The notes under the pieces are model-generated. The model was not told the origin of the DNA, ran no database searches, and was given only the letters and a program-made list of their open reading frames with translations. A program made the position numbers and the translations under genes. From Phocoena phocoena (lineage: Eukaryota; Chordata; Mammalia; Artiodactyla; Phocoenidae), in NCBI RefSeq assembly GCF_963924675.1, contig NC_089240.1, positions 117,743,680 to 117,807,679 of the forward strand: a stretch of DNA of 64,000 nt, in the 5' to 3' direction. Positions 22,318 through 35,475 of the stretch are shown piece by piece. The stretch's first letter is position 1, and each line of letters begins with the position of its first letter.

Positions 22318-22846
22318 GCGGTCGACAGACTCTCAGATGGCCTCCAGTGATCCCTGCGTCCAGGTAGTGTGGGCTGGCATAAGTGACTTACTTGTAACTA
22401 CTAGGATATGACACAGATGATGAGATATCACTTCTGTGATTAGCTTGCAAGAGATTGTAACTTGTCTTTCGAGCTGACTGTTCTCTTTGCTGGCTTTGAT
22501 AAAGCAAGTTGCCATGTTGAGGAGGCCCACGTAGCAAGGAAGTTAGGGTGGCCTCTGGCCAATAGCCAGCTAAACTGAGGCCCTCAGTCCCATAGACCAC
22601 AAGGAAATGAATCTTGCTAACAGCCATGTGAGCTTGGGAGCAAATCCTTCTCCAGCCAACCATCAGAAGAGAACCAGGCCCAGCTCGAAACCTTCGTTAT
22701 AGCCTTGGGTGAAACTCTGAAGCAGAGGACCTGGTTAAGCAGTGCCGATATTCCTGACCTATAGAAATGGTGAGATAATAAATGGGTGTTGTCTTAAGCT
22801 GTGAAATTGTGGTAATTTGTTATGCAATGGTAGATAATTAATATAG
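22318..22846 (+). mobile_element. MLT1-like LTR (ERVL-MaLR)
   Basis: 'tctcagatggcctccagtgatccctgcg', 'gcctctggccaatagccagc', 'cctgacctatagaaatggtgagataataaatg' (polyadenylation signal AATAAA at about 22778) and 'gtggtaatttgttatgcaatgg' follow the MaLR LTR order. Solo, non-coding and old. Confidence 0.87.
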
Positions 22847-22894
22847 CCATTAAAGATACTGTTAAAACTAACTTACATAATGAATATCGCAAAC

Positions 22895-23147
22895 ACTTAC
22901 ATGAACTTACTACGTGATGCACGGTTCTAAGTGTTTTACATGTATTAACTCACTTAATCCCCCCAACTACGTTATGAGCTTGGTACTATTATTACCTCTA
23001 TTTTCTAGATGAGAAACTAGAAAACAGAGGTACCAAGGTGTTCAGTAATTTGGTCACACATCTAGAAAATGGCAGAACTTAGGTATTCATCCAGGCGTTC
23101 TGGCTCTGAGAATCACACACCTTAACTACTCTGCTATATTGATTCTA
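22895..23147 (-). mobile_element. MIR
   Basis: 'gttctaagtgttttacatgtattaactcac', 'ttattacctctattttctagatgag' and 'ttggtcacacatctag' in reverse-strand MIR order. Confidence 0.88.
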
Positions 23148-23690
23148 ATGTCATACTTTCTGGAAAAGGTACATGAGAGAACTTGGCCACTAAACCTTAA
23201 TTAGAAATTTTATTAGTGAACATTTATTTTGAAAGCATACTGTCTTAAAAGGGCCACATCTAAAAGTGAATATCATAAGGAAATCTATTTTTATATGTCA
23301 CACCAGTAGCAAGTAAGGTCTCCCCAAAGGCGACCATGGAAGATGAGGGGTTGGGATCTAAATAGATGAATCTTTGAACAAACTCTTGGATATTTTATCT
23401 CTCCAAATTCATGTTATTCTGGAGATGAAAACTGAAATAATTTACATATTAGAATCTTGGTGTTTCATATTTAGTGCTGGTGGTTGGGAGAAAAAGAGGG
23501 GTTTGTGTTCCAAACAGAACATTGAGATTGAAAACAGGATAAAAGAGAGAAACATTAGTTTAGACCTGGGAAAATTATACATGATTTTCCACATCATCCC
23601 TAGTACGCTGTCAAGTTTTACATAAATTAAAACATCTTTAAACAAAGAAACACTTGCAGTCACTTGCATAAATAACATCTATCTATTATT
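23148..23690. other. Spacer, no gene seen
   Basis: No repeat named. An 83-codon frame at 23374-23625 is AT-rich and has no domain. Confidence 0.35.
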
Positions 23691-24317
23691 AGAATTTTGT
23701 ATGATAGAGAACTTCTGGGTAGCTGACAACAATGGCAGCCACCTAGGTCCCAAACTCCCAACATTTTCTTCTAAAGCAACAGAACAATAAGAAGAGAAAA
23801 ATAAAACTACACTAACCATGCCCTCACCATAATTTAAAGAGAAAGAATAGCTAAACTTCAAAATAACTAAGTAAAAGAAGAAATAACACCAAATTACAGC
23901 CTGTTATGTTTCATGTTCCCTCGTCCTTCCACCTGCCCTCCTACAAGGCTTTGTGGTGAGCAAGGCTGACTGAGAAAACCTGAGGGGAAAGCAGAAGAAG
24001 TATGAGAGCTAAAAGGCCTAAAGTTATGTAAAAACCACCACCAGAAAGACGAAATTCACCCTAAATTTTTAATAAAGTGTCTAAGTGGAACAGAGCATAA
24101 ACTACAGGGAAGAGACTTACGTGTGATTTGAAGGGCCAATCTTTGGAACACATAGCTTCTGGGGGGAAAAAAATAAGAGTAAAAAGAAGCATAGAAGAAC
24201 CCTTTGTCAATTGAGTAGTGAAGGGCAGAAGAATAAAAACAAGATTTAGGGCCAACATGACAAAAGAGAACCATAAAATCAGAGAACACAGGAAAAAGTC
24301 CCCTATCACAAAAACAG

Positions 24318-24365
<48 letters not shown>

Positions 24366-24479
24366 CAGAAACACAAACTTATTAAATATCTGGACTTTGC
24401 TAAGCTGACAGAAGAGGGCGCCATTAAGGTAGGAATCTCATAAAATACCACGATATAACAAAATGAACAACAAAAAGAT
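23691..24479 (+). mobile_element. Possible old L1 5' UTR region
   Basis: A-rich text with 'tagctgacaacaatggcagccacc' and 'gacagaagagggcgccatt', located just before L1 ORF2. Its assignment as L1 leader is inference from position and style. Confidence 0.4.
24320..24361. repeat. (CA)n microsatellite
   Basis: About 21 CA units. Frames of 100-131 codons that cross it are artefacts. Confidence 0.97.
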
Positions 24480-26326
24480 TAACAGATCTATACAGAATTG
24501 TTGGTGAGAGAGAAATTTATAGCATTAAATACTTAAAATTGGAAAGAGGAAGGACCTCAAATCAATAATGTAAGTGGCCACATTAAAAAACACTAGAGAA
24601 AGAAGAGTAAGATCACCCAAAGCAAGTAGAAGAAAGAAAGTAATAAAGAGTAGAAATAAATGAAATTGAAAATAGGATAAAAATAGAGAAAATCAATGAA
24701 ACAAAACAAAAAAAACTAAAAAAAATCAATTCTTTGAATTTATCAATAAAATTGATAAACCTCTAGAAAGACTGAAAAAGATAAAAAGAGAGGCGATATA
24801 AATTACCAATAGCAGGAATGAAATGGGATATTACTACAGATCCTTCAGCCATTAAAGAATAGTAAGGCAATACTATGAACAACTCTACTGACATAAATTC
24901 AAAAGCACAGATAAACTGGACCAATTCCTTGAAAAACACAAACTCATGCAATACAATATAGATAATATGAATAGTCTCATAACTATTAAAAAAATTCAAT
25001 CCAGAATTTAAAAGCATTCATAAGGAAATATCCTGACCCCAGTCATTTAACTGGAGAATTCTATCAAACATTTGAGAAAAATTAGCATCAATTCTCTACA
25101 ATCTTTTCCAGAAAATGGAAGAGGACAGTACACTTGCCAACTCATTATACAAAGCCAATATTACCCTAATAACAAAACCAGACAAAAGAAGTACAAAAAA
25201 GGGAAGACCACAGGCCAGTATATCTCATGATCTTAGATGCAAAAGTTCAGGACAAAAATCCTTGCAATTCTTGTATAAAAAAGGATTATACATCATGATT
25301 AAGTGGGGGTTTATTCCAGGAGTACAAGGCCGAGTCAATATTAGAAAGTCAAAGCAAGCATATCATCAACAGGTTAAAGGAGAAAAATTGCATGATTTTA
25401 TCAATTGATGCAGAAAATGCTTTTGACAAAATTCAACACCCATTTATGATTTAAAAAAAAACTCCAAGGAAATTAGATATAGAGAGAAATTTTCTCAACT
25501 TGATAAAGGGCATCTATAAAAATCCTGCAGCTATCATGATACTTAACAGCAAAAAATTGAGTACTTTCCCCCTAAGATCAGAACAAGGCAAAGATGTCTG
25601 CTTATCATACTCTATTCATCACAGTAATGGGAGTCCTAGCCAACTCCATAAGGCAAGAAAAGGAAATAAAAAGCATACATATTGGAAAGGAAGAAATAAA
25701 TCTGTCTCTATTTTCAGATTACATGATTGTGTAGAAAGGAATCTTTAAAAAGTTCACAGAATTAATAAGTGAGTTCAGCAAGGTCACAGTATACCAACCA
25801 GCACAAAGTCAATTGTATTGCTATATGCTAGCAAAGAACACATGGAAACAAAAATTAAAAATACATATCATTTACAATCACTCCAAAAATTGGAGTACTT
25901 AGATATATCTAATAAAATAATTACAGGCTCTATATGCTGTATGCTGAAAATTTCAGAACACAAGTGAAAGAAATCAAAGAACTAAATAAATGGAGAGACA
26001 TAATGTGCTCATGGATTGGATGATTCAATATAGTAAAAATATCAAGTCTTCTCAAATTGATCTATAGGTATAATGCAGTTCCTACCAAAATCCCAACAAT
26101 ATTTTTATAGATATAATCAAGCTTATTCTAAAAACTGTAAGAAAAGGAGAAGGAATTAGAATGGCTAAAAAAGAGTAAAGTGGGAGGAATCACTACTCCT
26201 ATTTTTAAGACTTACTATATAGGTACAATACGCAAGACAATGTGGTATTAGTTGACAAATAGACACAAGTCAATGGAACAGAATACAAAATCCCAGAAAT
26301 AGTCTAATGTGAATACCCCCAGTAGA
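24480..26326 (+). mobile_element. Old L1M ORF2 (reverse-transcriptase region)
   Basis: Follows L1 ORF2 through the reverse-transcriptase domain: 'tgaaaaacacaaactcatgc', 'gggtttattccaggagtacaagg', 'ttatcaattgatgcagaaaatgcttttgac'. Frame 25115-25408 keeps ANITLITKPDK and GFIPGVQG. Frameshifts and stops throughout. It continues beyond an opposite-strand L1 at about 27456. Confidence 0.9.
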
Positions 26327-27455
26327 TTTTTTAAGTTTAGTTTTAAAAATTTTAGTGTAAACTTCAGTGGTTTTTAGTATATTTGGACAGTTGTGCAACC
26401 ATCACCATTATCTAATTCTAGACCATTTTCATCACCCTAAAAAGAAATCTTGAACTCATAAGCAGTCATTCTCCATATCCTTATTCCCCCTTTTGCCAGA
26501 CTCTGGCAATGATTAATCTACATTCTATCTCTATGGATTTGCTTATTCTGGACATTTCATTTAAATGGAATCTTATCACATGTGGTCTTTTGTGTCTAGC
26601 TTCTTTCACTTAGCACAATGTTTTCAAGGTTCACCCATGTTGTAGCATGTATCAGTACTTCATTCCTTTTTGTGGCTGAATAATATTGCATAGTATTCCA
26701 TTTTGTTTACCTCTTTATCAGTTGATGGACATTTGTGTTGTTTCCACTTTTAGCTGTTATGAATAATGCTGCTAGGAATATTTGTGTACAAGTTTTTGTG
26801 TGGATATATGTTTTGAATTCTCTTGGGTATTTATTTAGAAGTGGAATTTCTGGGTCATATGGTAACTCTAACTTTTTGGGGAACTGCCAGTTGTTTTCTG
26901 AAGCGGCTGCACCATTTTACCTTCCTACCAGCAATGTATGAGTGTTTCAATTTCTCCACATCCTCACCAACACTTATTATTGTTTATCTTTTTGATTATA
27001 AGCATTCTAGTGGATATTAACTGTTATCTCACTGGAGTCTTGACTTCCATTTTCCTAGGAGCTAATGATATTGAGCATCTTTTCATGTGTTTATTAGCCA
27101 TTTGTATATCTTCCTTGGAGAAATGTCTGCTCAAATCTTTTGCTCATTTTTCAATCAGGTTGTCTTTTTATTATTGAGTTGTAAGGGTTCTTTATACATT
27201 TTGGATATAAGTTCCTCGTCAGATGTATGATTTTCAAATATTTTCTTCCATTCCTTTCTTTCCATATCTTTTCTCTCCTTTTTTTTTGGCCACACTGCAC
27301 GGCTTATGGGATCTTAGTTCCCTGACCAGGGATTGAGCCCAGGCCTTGGCAGTGAAAGCCAGGAATCCTAACCACTAGGCCACCAGGGAACGCCCAAATT
27401 TATCTATTTTTCTCTGTTGCTTGCACTTTTGGTGCCATATCAAAGAAATCATTAC
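26327..27455 (-). mobile_element. L1M 3' end inserted in opposite orientation
   Basis: 'ttcagtggtttttagtatatttggacagttgtgc' (3' UTR) through 'tttctgggtcatatggtaactc' and 'gcatcttttcatgtgtttattagcc'. The host L1 sequence on both sides joins consistently at 'attgatttttgacagagg'. Flank words tctaatgtgaa and cctagtgtaat suggest a decayed target duplication. Confidence 0.85.
27279..27395 (-). mobile_element. Short CHR SINE in the L1M
   Basis: 'ggccacactgcacggcttatggg' to 'ccaccagggaacgccc'. No convincing target duplication. Confidence 0.88.
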
Positions 27456-28334
27456 CTAGTGTAATTGATTTTTGACAGAGGATCTAAAGCAATTCAATGA
27501 AGGAAGGATATTCATTTCAACAATTAGACAACCATAGTGAATAAAAAAAATGAACCTCCACCTAAAGCTCACACCATATAAAAAATTAATTCAAAATGGA
27601 TTATAGATTTAAGTGTAAACATAAAACTAGAAACATTTTTACAGAAAACATAGGAGAGTATCTTTGGAAAATAGGGCTACGTGAAGAGTCTTAGACATAA
27701 CACCAAAAGAGTAATCTATAAAATAAAACATTAATAATTTGGACTTCATCAAAACTAAAACCTTTTGCACTGCAAAAGACCGTGTTATGAAGAAAAAAGA
27801 GAAGTTACAGATTGCAAGAAAATATTTGCGAAGCACATATTAGCAAAGGTCTTACAACTAGAATATGCAGAGGACTTTTAAAACTCAGGAGTAAAAAAAT
27901 TTCAGTTATAAGATGAGCAAAAGACATGAACAGATATTTTACTAAAGAAGTGACAGGGCTTCCCTGGTGGTGCAGTGGTTGAGAGTCTGCCTGCCGATGC
28001 AGGGGACATGGGTTCGTGACCCGGTCCAGGAGGATCCCACATGCCGCGGAGCGGCTGGGCCCGTGAGCCATGGCCTCTGAGCCTGCGCGTCCGGAGCCTG
28101 TGCTCCGCAACGGGAGAGGCCACAAACTGAGAGGCCCGTGTAACGCAAAAAAAAAAAAAAAAAAAAAAAGAAGTGACAGAGATATGTTTCATAAACATAT
28201 GAAAGGATGTTCATTCAAAGGAGAGTGGTTGGTTACACTATGTTATATCCACACAATGGAATACTATGCTGCTGTAAAAAGCAATGAAGTTCTGTATGCA
28301 CTGATATGGGTTGATTTTGAAGATGTACTGTTAA
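27456..28334 (+). mobile_element. Old L1M ORF2, continuation
   Basis: 'ttaattcaaaatggattatag', 'tttggacttcatcaaaac' and 'atggaatactatgctgctg' follow the L1 ORF2 C-terminal order. Interrupted by a SINE at 27957 and ended by a younger L1 at 28335. Confidence 0.87.
27957..28166 (+). mobile_element. CHR-2 type SINE
   Basis: Complete copy with A tail. A perfect 13-bp target duplication, aaagaagtgacag, at 27944-27956 and 28167-28179. Confidence 0.97.
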
Positions 28335-29526
28335 CCTGGAGTAATGGAAATCAAAACAAAAATAAACAAATAGGACCTAATTAAACTTAAAAGCTTTTGC
28401 ACAGCAAAGGAAACCATAAACAAAACGAAAAGACAACCTATGGAATGGGAGAAAACATTTGCAAATGGTGCGACCGACAAGGGATTAATTTCCAGAATAT
28501 ACAAACAGCTTATACAGCTCAATATCAAAAAAACAAAGAACCCAATCAAAAAATGGGCAGAAGACCTAAATAGACATTTTTCCAAAGAAGACATACAGAT
28601 GGCCAACAGGCATATGAAAAGATGCTCAACATTGCTAACTATTAGAGAAATGCAAATCAAACTACAATGAGGTATCACCTCACACCCATCAGAATGACCG
28701 TCATCAAAAAGTCTAAAAATAATAAACGGAGAGGGTGTGGAGGAAAAGGAACCCTCCTACACTGTTGGTGGGCATATAAATTAGTGCAACCACTATGGAG
28801 AACAGTATGCAGTTTCCTTTAAAAACTAAAAATAGAGATACTATATGATACAGCAATTCCACTCCTGGGCATATATCTGGAGAAAACCATAATTCGAAAA
28901 GATACATGCACCCCAGTATTCATAGTGGTACTGTTTACAATAGCTAGGACATGGATATGTATATATTATAATATTCCATTACATATATGTATATATTATA
29001 CATATATAATATATAATATAATACACATTAATATATATATATAATTACATATATATATAATGGAATATTACTTAGCCATAAAAAGAATGAAATATTGCCA
29101 TTTGCAGCAACATGGATGGACCTAGAGATGATCATACTAAGTGAAGTGAGTCAGACAAAGACAAATATCACATGATATCACTTATATGTGGAATCTAAAA
29201 AAAATGATACGACTGAATTTATTTACAAGACAGAAATAGACTCACAGACATAGAAAACAAACTTATGGTTACCAAAGGGGAAAGAGCGGGGAGGGATAGA
29301 TTGGGAACTTGGGATTAACAGATACACACTACTATATATAAAATAGATAAACAACAAGGACGTACTGTATAGCACAGGGAACTATATTCTAATATAGTAA
29401 TATCTTGTAATAACCTATAATGGAAAATAATCTGAAAAATAATAGATGTATATATGTATATGTATAACTGAATCACTTTGCTGTATGCCTGAAACATTGT
29501 AAATCAACTGTCCTTCAGTTAAAAAA
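28335..29526 (+). mobile_element. Younger 5'-truncated L1 inside the old L1
   Basis: ORF2 C-terminus (frame 28440-28670: [24 protein letters not shown]...) and 3' UTR ending 'ccttcagttaaaaaaag'. A perfect 14-bp target duplication, agatgtactgttaa, at 28321-28334 and 29527-29540. It contains an AT-repeat expansion at 28953-29065. Confidence 0.95.
28953..29065. repeat. AT-rich repeat expansion within L1
   Basis: More than 100 bp of tatata/atataa text replaces the short stretch that in other copies reads 'tggtacatatatacaatgg'. It is flanked by intact L1 ('acaatagctaggacatgg' and 'aatggaatattacttagcc'). Confidence 0.93.
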
Positions 29527-29540
29527 AGATGTACTGTTAA

Positions 29541-30090
29541 ATGAAAAGTAAGTTCAAAAGAGTATCTATAATATGCTACCCTTATATAAGAAAGAAGAGG
29601 ATGTAAGACAATATATGTTTGTGCTCTTTTATGAAAAAGAAAAACAGGAAGGATAAATGAGAAACTAAGGAGACTGGTTACCTACTGGGGTATGTGGGAA
29701 CAGAGTGGAAAGAATGGAGGAATGGGAATGGGTTAGTAAGGATTGAGGGGAGTGACACAAATCAGAGTGCATATTTATATAGCTCTGGTTTTTAGAACCA
29801 TGGTAATATTTCACATTATTTGCCATGAGTAGAAGTGGAAGTGATGTTTCTAATGTAATTTTTCCTCTATAATTCATCCTTTAAAAAACTTATGTTTCAG
29901 ATCATAAAAGTAATATAGGGAGCACAAATGTTCATAGCAGTGTTATTTATAATAGCCAAAAAGTGGAAACAACCCAATGTCCATCAACTGAAGAATATTA
30001 GTCATAAAAGGGAATGATGTGGCTGAACCTTGAAAATATTATGCTAAGTAAAAGAAGCCAGTCATAAGGATCCTATACTTGTGGCATTCG
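29541..30090 (+). mobile_element. 3' UTR of the old L1 and a further L1 ORF2 scrap
   Basis: 29541-29880 fits a decayed L1 3' UTR. 29920-30075 ('agcagtgttatttataatagcc', 'aacaacccaatgtccatcaac') is a second L1 ORF2 tail. Confidence 0.6.
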
Positions 30091-31130
30091 TAGGATACCT
30101 TCTCTTAACTCTGTGAGCATACCACTTATAATGTTTTAAAGTTTTCTTCTGCTTCTTGCATTGTCCGTGTCCTCAGAATCCCTTTGATTCTGTTGTTTGT
30201 ATTCTTTCTTTAGCATTGTGAATTTTCCTCAAATGCCTGATGACTGTGAGCCTATGTAAACATCAAATGTTAGTATCTCGGGATCTTTTCTCTGGGCCCA
30301 TTCCTTTTTTTCCAGAGAAGACTTCTAATATCTTGCCTAGGAGTAGAAGGCGGGGTGGAAGAAATATCTGGGTGCTGACATTCTGGGAGCAGGAGACTGA
30401 AGGTCCGAATTAGTCCACCCACCTTCCTTCCTCATTGTAAAGCCTGGGACTTATACCAGCCTTCTCTTGGGCTGTGTTCGAGTCGGTAGCTTTCCTTGTT
30501 TGTCACCAGAAAATCAATTTCAGGTCTCTTGGATGTGGAGGTTTGTCAAGGATAGTGGCCAGGCTGTGAAGCTGGGGAAAAGGGCGTGAGGGTCCCACTG
30601 TTTATATTCTGACATTTAAGTATCTTTTCTTAGTTTGAGCCCCGTGCTTCATCCCTGTTTTCCACTGTACCCTGTGCCTTCACGTTCAGAGCCTCTCAGA
30701 TCCTAAAGGGTGAGTTTACTTTTTGCTTTGTCCCCCTCTGCAGACGCTATAGCTGTAGCCCCCTTTACTCTCCCAGATCAAACACCTTTTCTCCAGCCGC
30801 AATTTGTTCTCACAATGTTTGTTAAACCTCCTTTTTGGCTGTTCCCTCTTCTGTTTCATTCATCTGTGTGCGAATGTACGTGTATTTTTTGTTACAGAAG
30901 CAATGTCATTTTTAAAAAGTTTTTGAATTCAATCCCTTTACATTTGTTCAGTTAGTCTTTCCTCTGCCTTTGGTGATAGCTCAAACTGTCCCAGTGATTT
31001 CCAGATCTCTCTTTGAGGGGCAGATACCTAATATCTTCTTTATCTTCTCAATGCCATGTTCATGGGATTTTGGGGAGGGAGAGGATGGGAGAAGTACGGT
31101 TGATTCATCACATTTAACCGTGTGTTCCTA
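30091..31130. other. Unclassified 1-kb stretch
   Basis: Pyrimidine-rich with no recognised gene. Its texture suggests an ancient repeat, but I cannot name one. Frames of 81 and 114 codons near 30710 and 30970 show no domain. Confidence 0.35.
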
Positions 31131-32690
31131 TATTATATCATATTACATTTTAAGGACAGTTTTAATGAACTCTAGTTCACATACCATAAAGTTCACCCAT
31201 TTAAAGTTACACAGTTCAGTGGTTTTTCATATATTCACAGAGTTGTGCGACCATCACCACCGTCTAATTCCAGAACATTTTCATCACCCCCAAAAGAAAC
31301 TCTATACCCATTAGCAGTTACTCCCATTTTCCCCATCCTCCCTGGAAAATACTCATCTGCTTTCTTTTCTCTCCTGGTTTCCCTGTTCTGAACATTTCCT
31401 GTAAATGTCATCATACAATATGTGGCCTTTTTTGTCTGGCTTCTTTCATTCAGCATAATGTTTTTGAGGTTAATCCACATTGTAGCATGTATTAGTGCTT
31501 CATTCCTTTTTATGGCTGAATAATATCCCATTGTATGGATAGGCCTTACTTTATTTATCCTTTCATCAGTCAGTGGACATTTGGGTTGCTCCACTCTTTG
31601 GCTATTACGAATAATGCTGTTATGAACATTCATGTACATGTTTTTGTGTTGACATATGTTTTTAATTCTCTTGGGTATATACCTAGGAGTGGAATTGCTG
31701 GGTCACATGATAATTGTATCTTTAACTTATCAAAAAAATGCCAAAATGTTTCCCACAGCGGCTGCACCATTTTACTTTCCCATCAGCAGTGTAAGAGAGT
31801 TCTAATTTCTTTACATCTTTGCTAACACTTGTTATTTTTCTTCTTCTTCTTTTTTTTTTGATTATTGCCATCCTAGTGGGTGTGAAGTAGTGTCTCGTGG
31901 TTTTGATCTTAATTTCCATGATAATTAATGATGTTGAGCTTCCCTTCATCTGCTTATTGGCCATTTGTATATCTTCTTCAGAGAAATGTCTATTCAAATC
32001 ATCTACCCATTTTTAAATTGGGTAATTTATCTTCTTATTATTGAATTATAAACATTATGTATTCCAGGTACAGGTCCTGTATGAGGTGTATTTGCAAATA
32101 GCTTCCCATTCTGTGGGTTGTCTTTCACTTTCTTGATAGTGTCCTTAAAAGCACAAAAGTTCTTAATTTTTTTTTTTTTTTTTTTTTTTGCGGTATGCGG
32201 GCTTCTCACTGTTGTGGCCTCTCCCATTGCGGAGCACAGGCTCCAGACGCACAGGCTCAGCGGCCATGGCTCACGGGCCTAGCTGCTCCGCGGCATGTGG
32301 GATCTTCCCGGACTGGGGCACGAACCCGTGTCCCCTGCATCGGCAGGTAGACTCTCAACCACTGCGCCACCAAGGAAGCCCCAAAAGTTCTTAATTTTGA
32401 TGAAGTCCCATTTATGTATTTGTTCTTTGGTCATGTGGGCAAATGAAACCATTGCCTGATCCAAGGTTGTGAAGATTTATACTTATGTTTTCTTCTAATA
32501 GTTTTATAGTTTTATCCCTTGCATTTAGGTCTTTGATCCATTTTGAGTTTATGTGTATGGTATGAGTTAAGGGTCCTACTTCATTATTCTGCTTGTGCAT
32601 ATCCAGTCGTCCCAGCACTATTTGTTGAAAAGATGCCTTCCCATTGAGGGGTCTTGGCACCCTTTTTGAAAATCAATTGAACATAAATGT
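31131..32690 (-). mobile_element. L1M 3' end with ORF2 C-terminus
   Basis: 'agttacacagttcagtgg' (3' UTR) through 'ggaattgctgggtcacatg' and 'tttaggtctttgatccattttgag' read on the reverse strand. Frame 31235-31639 contains PLTDERINKVRPIHTMGYYSAIKRNE. Split by the SINE at 32171. Confidence 0.9.
32171..32381 (-). mobile_element. CHR-2 type SINE in L1M
   Basis: T run then 'gcggtatgcgggcttctcac' to the head. A perfect 17-bp target duplication, caaaagttcttaatttt, at 32154-32170 and 32382-32398. Confidence 0.97.
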
Positions 32691-34589
32691 CAAATTTTGT
32701 AATGGAAAATGATTTTCATCTTAAAATCATATAGCAGTCCAGTCAAGCTCATGTTAAATATTAGAGTATGCAAGGTCTCAAAAAATTCCTCCTAGCAACT
32801 CTTTCTCTGGAAGCTCTTGGAAGTTGTACTCTACTAAAATGAGGGAGTAAATCAAGAAAGAGGAATACGCAATATAAGATCCAGGAAACAAAGAATCCAA
32901 CTCCAGGGAACTGTGAGGAGGAGTCCCAGGAGGACAGTCATGTTGCAGGCCATGAGATAACTGGCCTAGTTTGTAGCAGGGGAACAGGGAGCTGTGAGAG
33001 GGCATCTTCACGGGGAATAAGGAACCAGCAGATTTTAGACAGGTTGGAGTGTTTGGAATGAGTATTGTTAGGTATGTTACAGAAGTGTTAGAACACCTGG
33101 ATAAAAACAGCATTGGAAATATAGAAATCTCAAATGAAATACTGAAGCAGTTGTTAACTTGAGAAAAAAATCAGAGGACTAACAATAATGTGCTAAGACT
33201 AACTAAACACTAACTAATGATAACATACCACTTTGCTTAGCAGTGAACAAATTATATAGTCATAATTTAACTAAGAATTGTGATAGAGGGATTGGGGGAC
33301 ATTAAGGACATGAGGTTATGAGGGGGAAGTATAAGAAAGCTAAGTTCTTCACTATTGTAAAAGAAAGGCAATAGATAACGTCTAAAATTGTTAAATAAAT
33401 AGCTGTTTAGGCATATTATTTAAATTATATAATGGGTAAACCAGAAGAAACAGCTAAAGCCACAGAAAAGTGTTGCCTCTTCTGAGGATGATGGGGAATG
33501 GTGGAGCAGAAAACTGCTGTTGTTTGCTGTTAGCCATGCCTCAGTATTGCTTTATGTTTAACTATGTGTATGTATTACTATGAGAAAAAATTATTATTTT
33601 TTAATTCACAAGAGACAGGAACCGCAAAGAGATCACCACCTCATAACATGAGCCAACTGCAAACTTAAACATCACCTTTGGTTATTTGAGCATGGCCTCT
33701 ACGTGGGTGAAGTATGTGGCAGAGAGGATAAGGCCATGAGCCTTCTAGATGCCAACCTCTGATGATGTGAATTATGCGTGCAGGTGGCTTTCAACTGGCC
33801 AGCTAATTTCTGCAATATAGGAAATGACTGTAATTTCTGTTTCTGCATCTGTCCTCAAAAGAGAAAGTGGCCCCAATTGCCTATTGAATTTATGGAGATG
33901 AGATCTCAAGTATCTTAGGATAATTGTTGGATGAAGGGACAGGCTTTGCCAGAAAAGCAATTTTAGCACTTCTCCCTCTCATAGGGTACTTCGAAACAAT
34001 TTTTCTATTTAATTTTTTAAAAGTACCATATCTTAAAAATTTCCTTTCTCGCCTGTGACTGGCTTCTCTTTGTTAATGCATTTTAGCTCCAATTTTAGTT
34101 TACAAGTTCACCAAAACAGGGTTCTTCATAGCAATCTTCCTTTCTTATCTACCCTGCTTTATTGTTATATGTTTGTCTTTCTACATATGTCCCACATATA
34201 TCTCCTGTTCGTGATCATTATGTTTCTGTGCCTCTTTTTCTGTTCCTCATCTGTCTCTTTCATCACTTCCCTAAATCCTTTTATCTGTGGTGGTTGTTTT
34301 GCCTCACACTCCCACATTTTTCTCTCCATTGTCCATTCATTTAAGAAGTATTCATCGAGCAGCTATTATATGCATTAAAACATGACACTCCCTGAGACAC
34401 AGGCTCTTAACAGTCTAATTGAGGTGACATACAAATCATGAATAGAAATAGTAATTAACTATAGTTAATGATGTAATGACAAAATTATTTCTATACACGA
34501 TGAATGCTACAGGATTAAAAAATAAAGGTAATATGTGCTCATTGTAGGAAATTTGCAAAGTATAGAAAGTATAAAAAAATGAAAATTGA
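32691..34589. other. Repeat-poor stretch, no gene seen
   Basis: About 1.9 kb. 32750-33100 and 33420-33960 may be worn old repeats that I cannot name. 34330-34420 ('agtattcatcgagcagctattatatgc') may be an L2 end on the reverse strand. Frames of 107-111 codons lack domains. Confidence 0.4.
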
Positions 34590-34795
34590 GTCAGACTGTC
34601 TAGGTTGGAATCCTAGCTCTATCCTTATTAGCTCTATAGCCTTGGGCAAGTTGCTTAACCTCTCTGAGCTGGACTTTCTTCACCCATTAAATGGGGATAA
34701 TAATATTACTTCCTTACCTCAGAGGGTTAGTAGGCTTACCACAGAGCCTAGGACATTTAAGTGGTAGTAGTTACAGTTGTTATTACCACCACTGT
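34590..34795 (+). mobile_element. MIR
   Basis: 'gtctaggttggaatcctagctc', 'agccttgggcaagttgcttaacc', 'taaatggggataataatatt'. Confidence 0.92.
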
Positions 34796-35067
34796 CAGCC
34801 TTTTGGTATATGGCCTTCAATTTTTTTTTGCTGACATATATTTCATGAACCCTTATTGCAGTTTAGCATGTTTTTCTCCGTATTTCCATTTTTTCCTAGA
34901 TTATGCTTTATTGACTAAACTTATTAATGCTATTTCCTCTTCCTTTAGTCAATTCTCTAATTTCTCCTTTTTCTTTCTACCTATAATTATTCCCCACCCC
35001 CATTATTTGGCAAGTAGTCAGACAGGCAAGAAATATTTATTGAGCTGCTACAAAGTATAGGTACTTT

Positions 35068-35205
35068 AGGGACCTCCCTGGCGGTCCAGTGGTTAAGACT
35101 CCATGTTTCCATTGCAGGGGGCACAAGTTCGATCCCTGGTCAGGGAACTGAGATCCCACATGCGGCGCAGTGCAGCCTAAATGAATAAATAAACACAAAA
35201 TGAAA
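35068..35205 (+). mobile_element. Short CHR SINE
   Basis: 'gggacctccctggcggtcc', 'gttcgatccctggtcaggg'. Target duplication gtataggtacttt at 35055-35067 and atacaggtacttt at 35211-35223 (11 of 13). Confidence 0.93.
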
Positions 35206-35309
35206 TCAAAATACAGGTACTTTGTTAAGTCTCAAGGAGATCGGAAATAGAAGGTGAAGAAATTATTTTTCTTTTCTGGTAAACTTGTTTACGTAGGGTG
35301 CCAGCCCTG

Positions 35310-35475
35310 ACACAGGAAACAGAACTGGGCTCTAGTCCCTAGCTACATCACTCTCCAGCTCGTGTGACCCCTAGAGGCCTCACTTTCCCATTTGTACAAA
35401 TGGGTACAGGAATGCCCACCCTACATATGTCATTATGCTGTGGATCGTGGACGTCAGTGAGCTTTGTAAACTAGG
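35310..35475 (+). mobile_element. MIR fragment
   Basis: 'aactgggctctagtccctagc', 'ggcctcactttcccatttgtac'. Confidence 0.65.

Noticed and set aside
24056..24451. Reverse frame with a long CVCVCV stretch
   Set aside because: Encoded by the (CA)n microsatellite.
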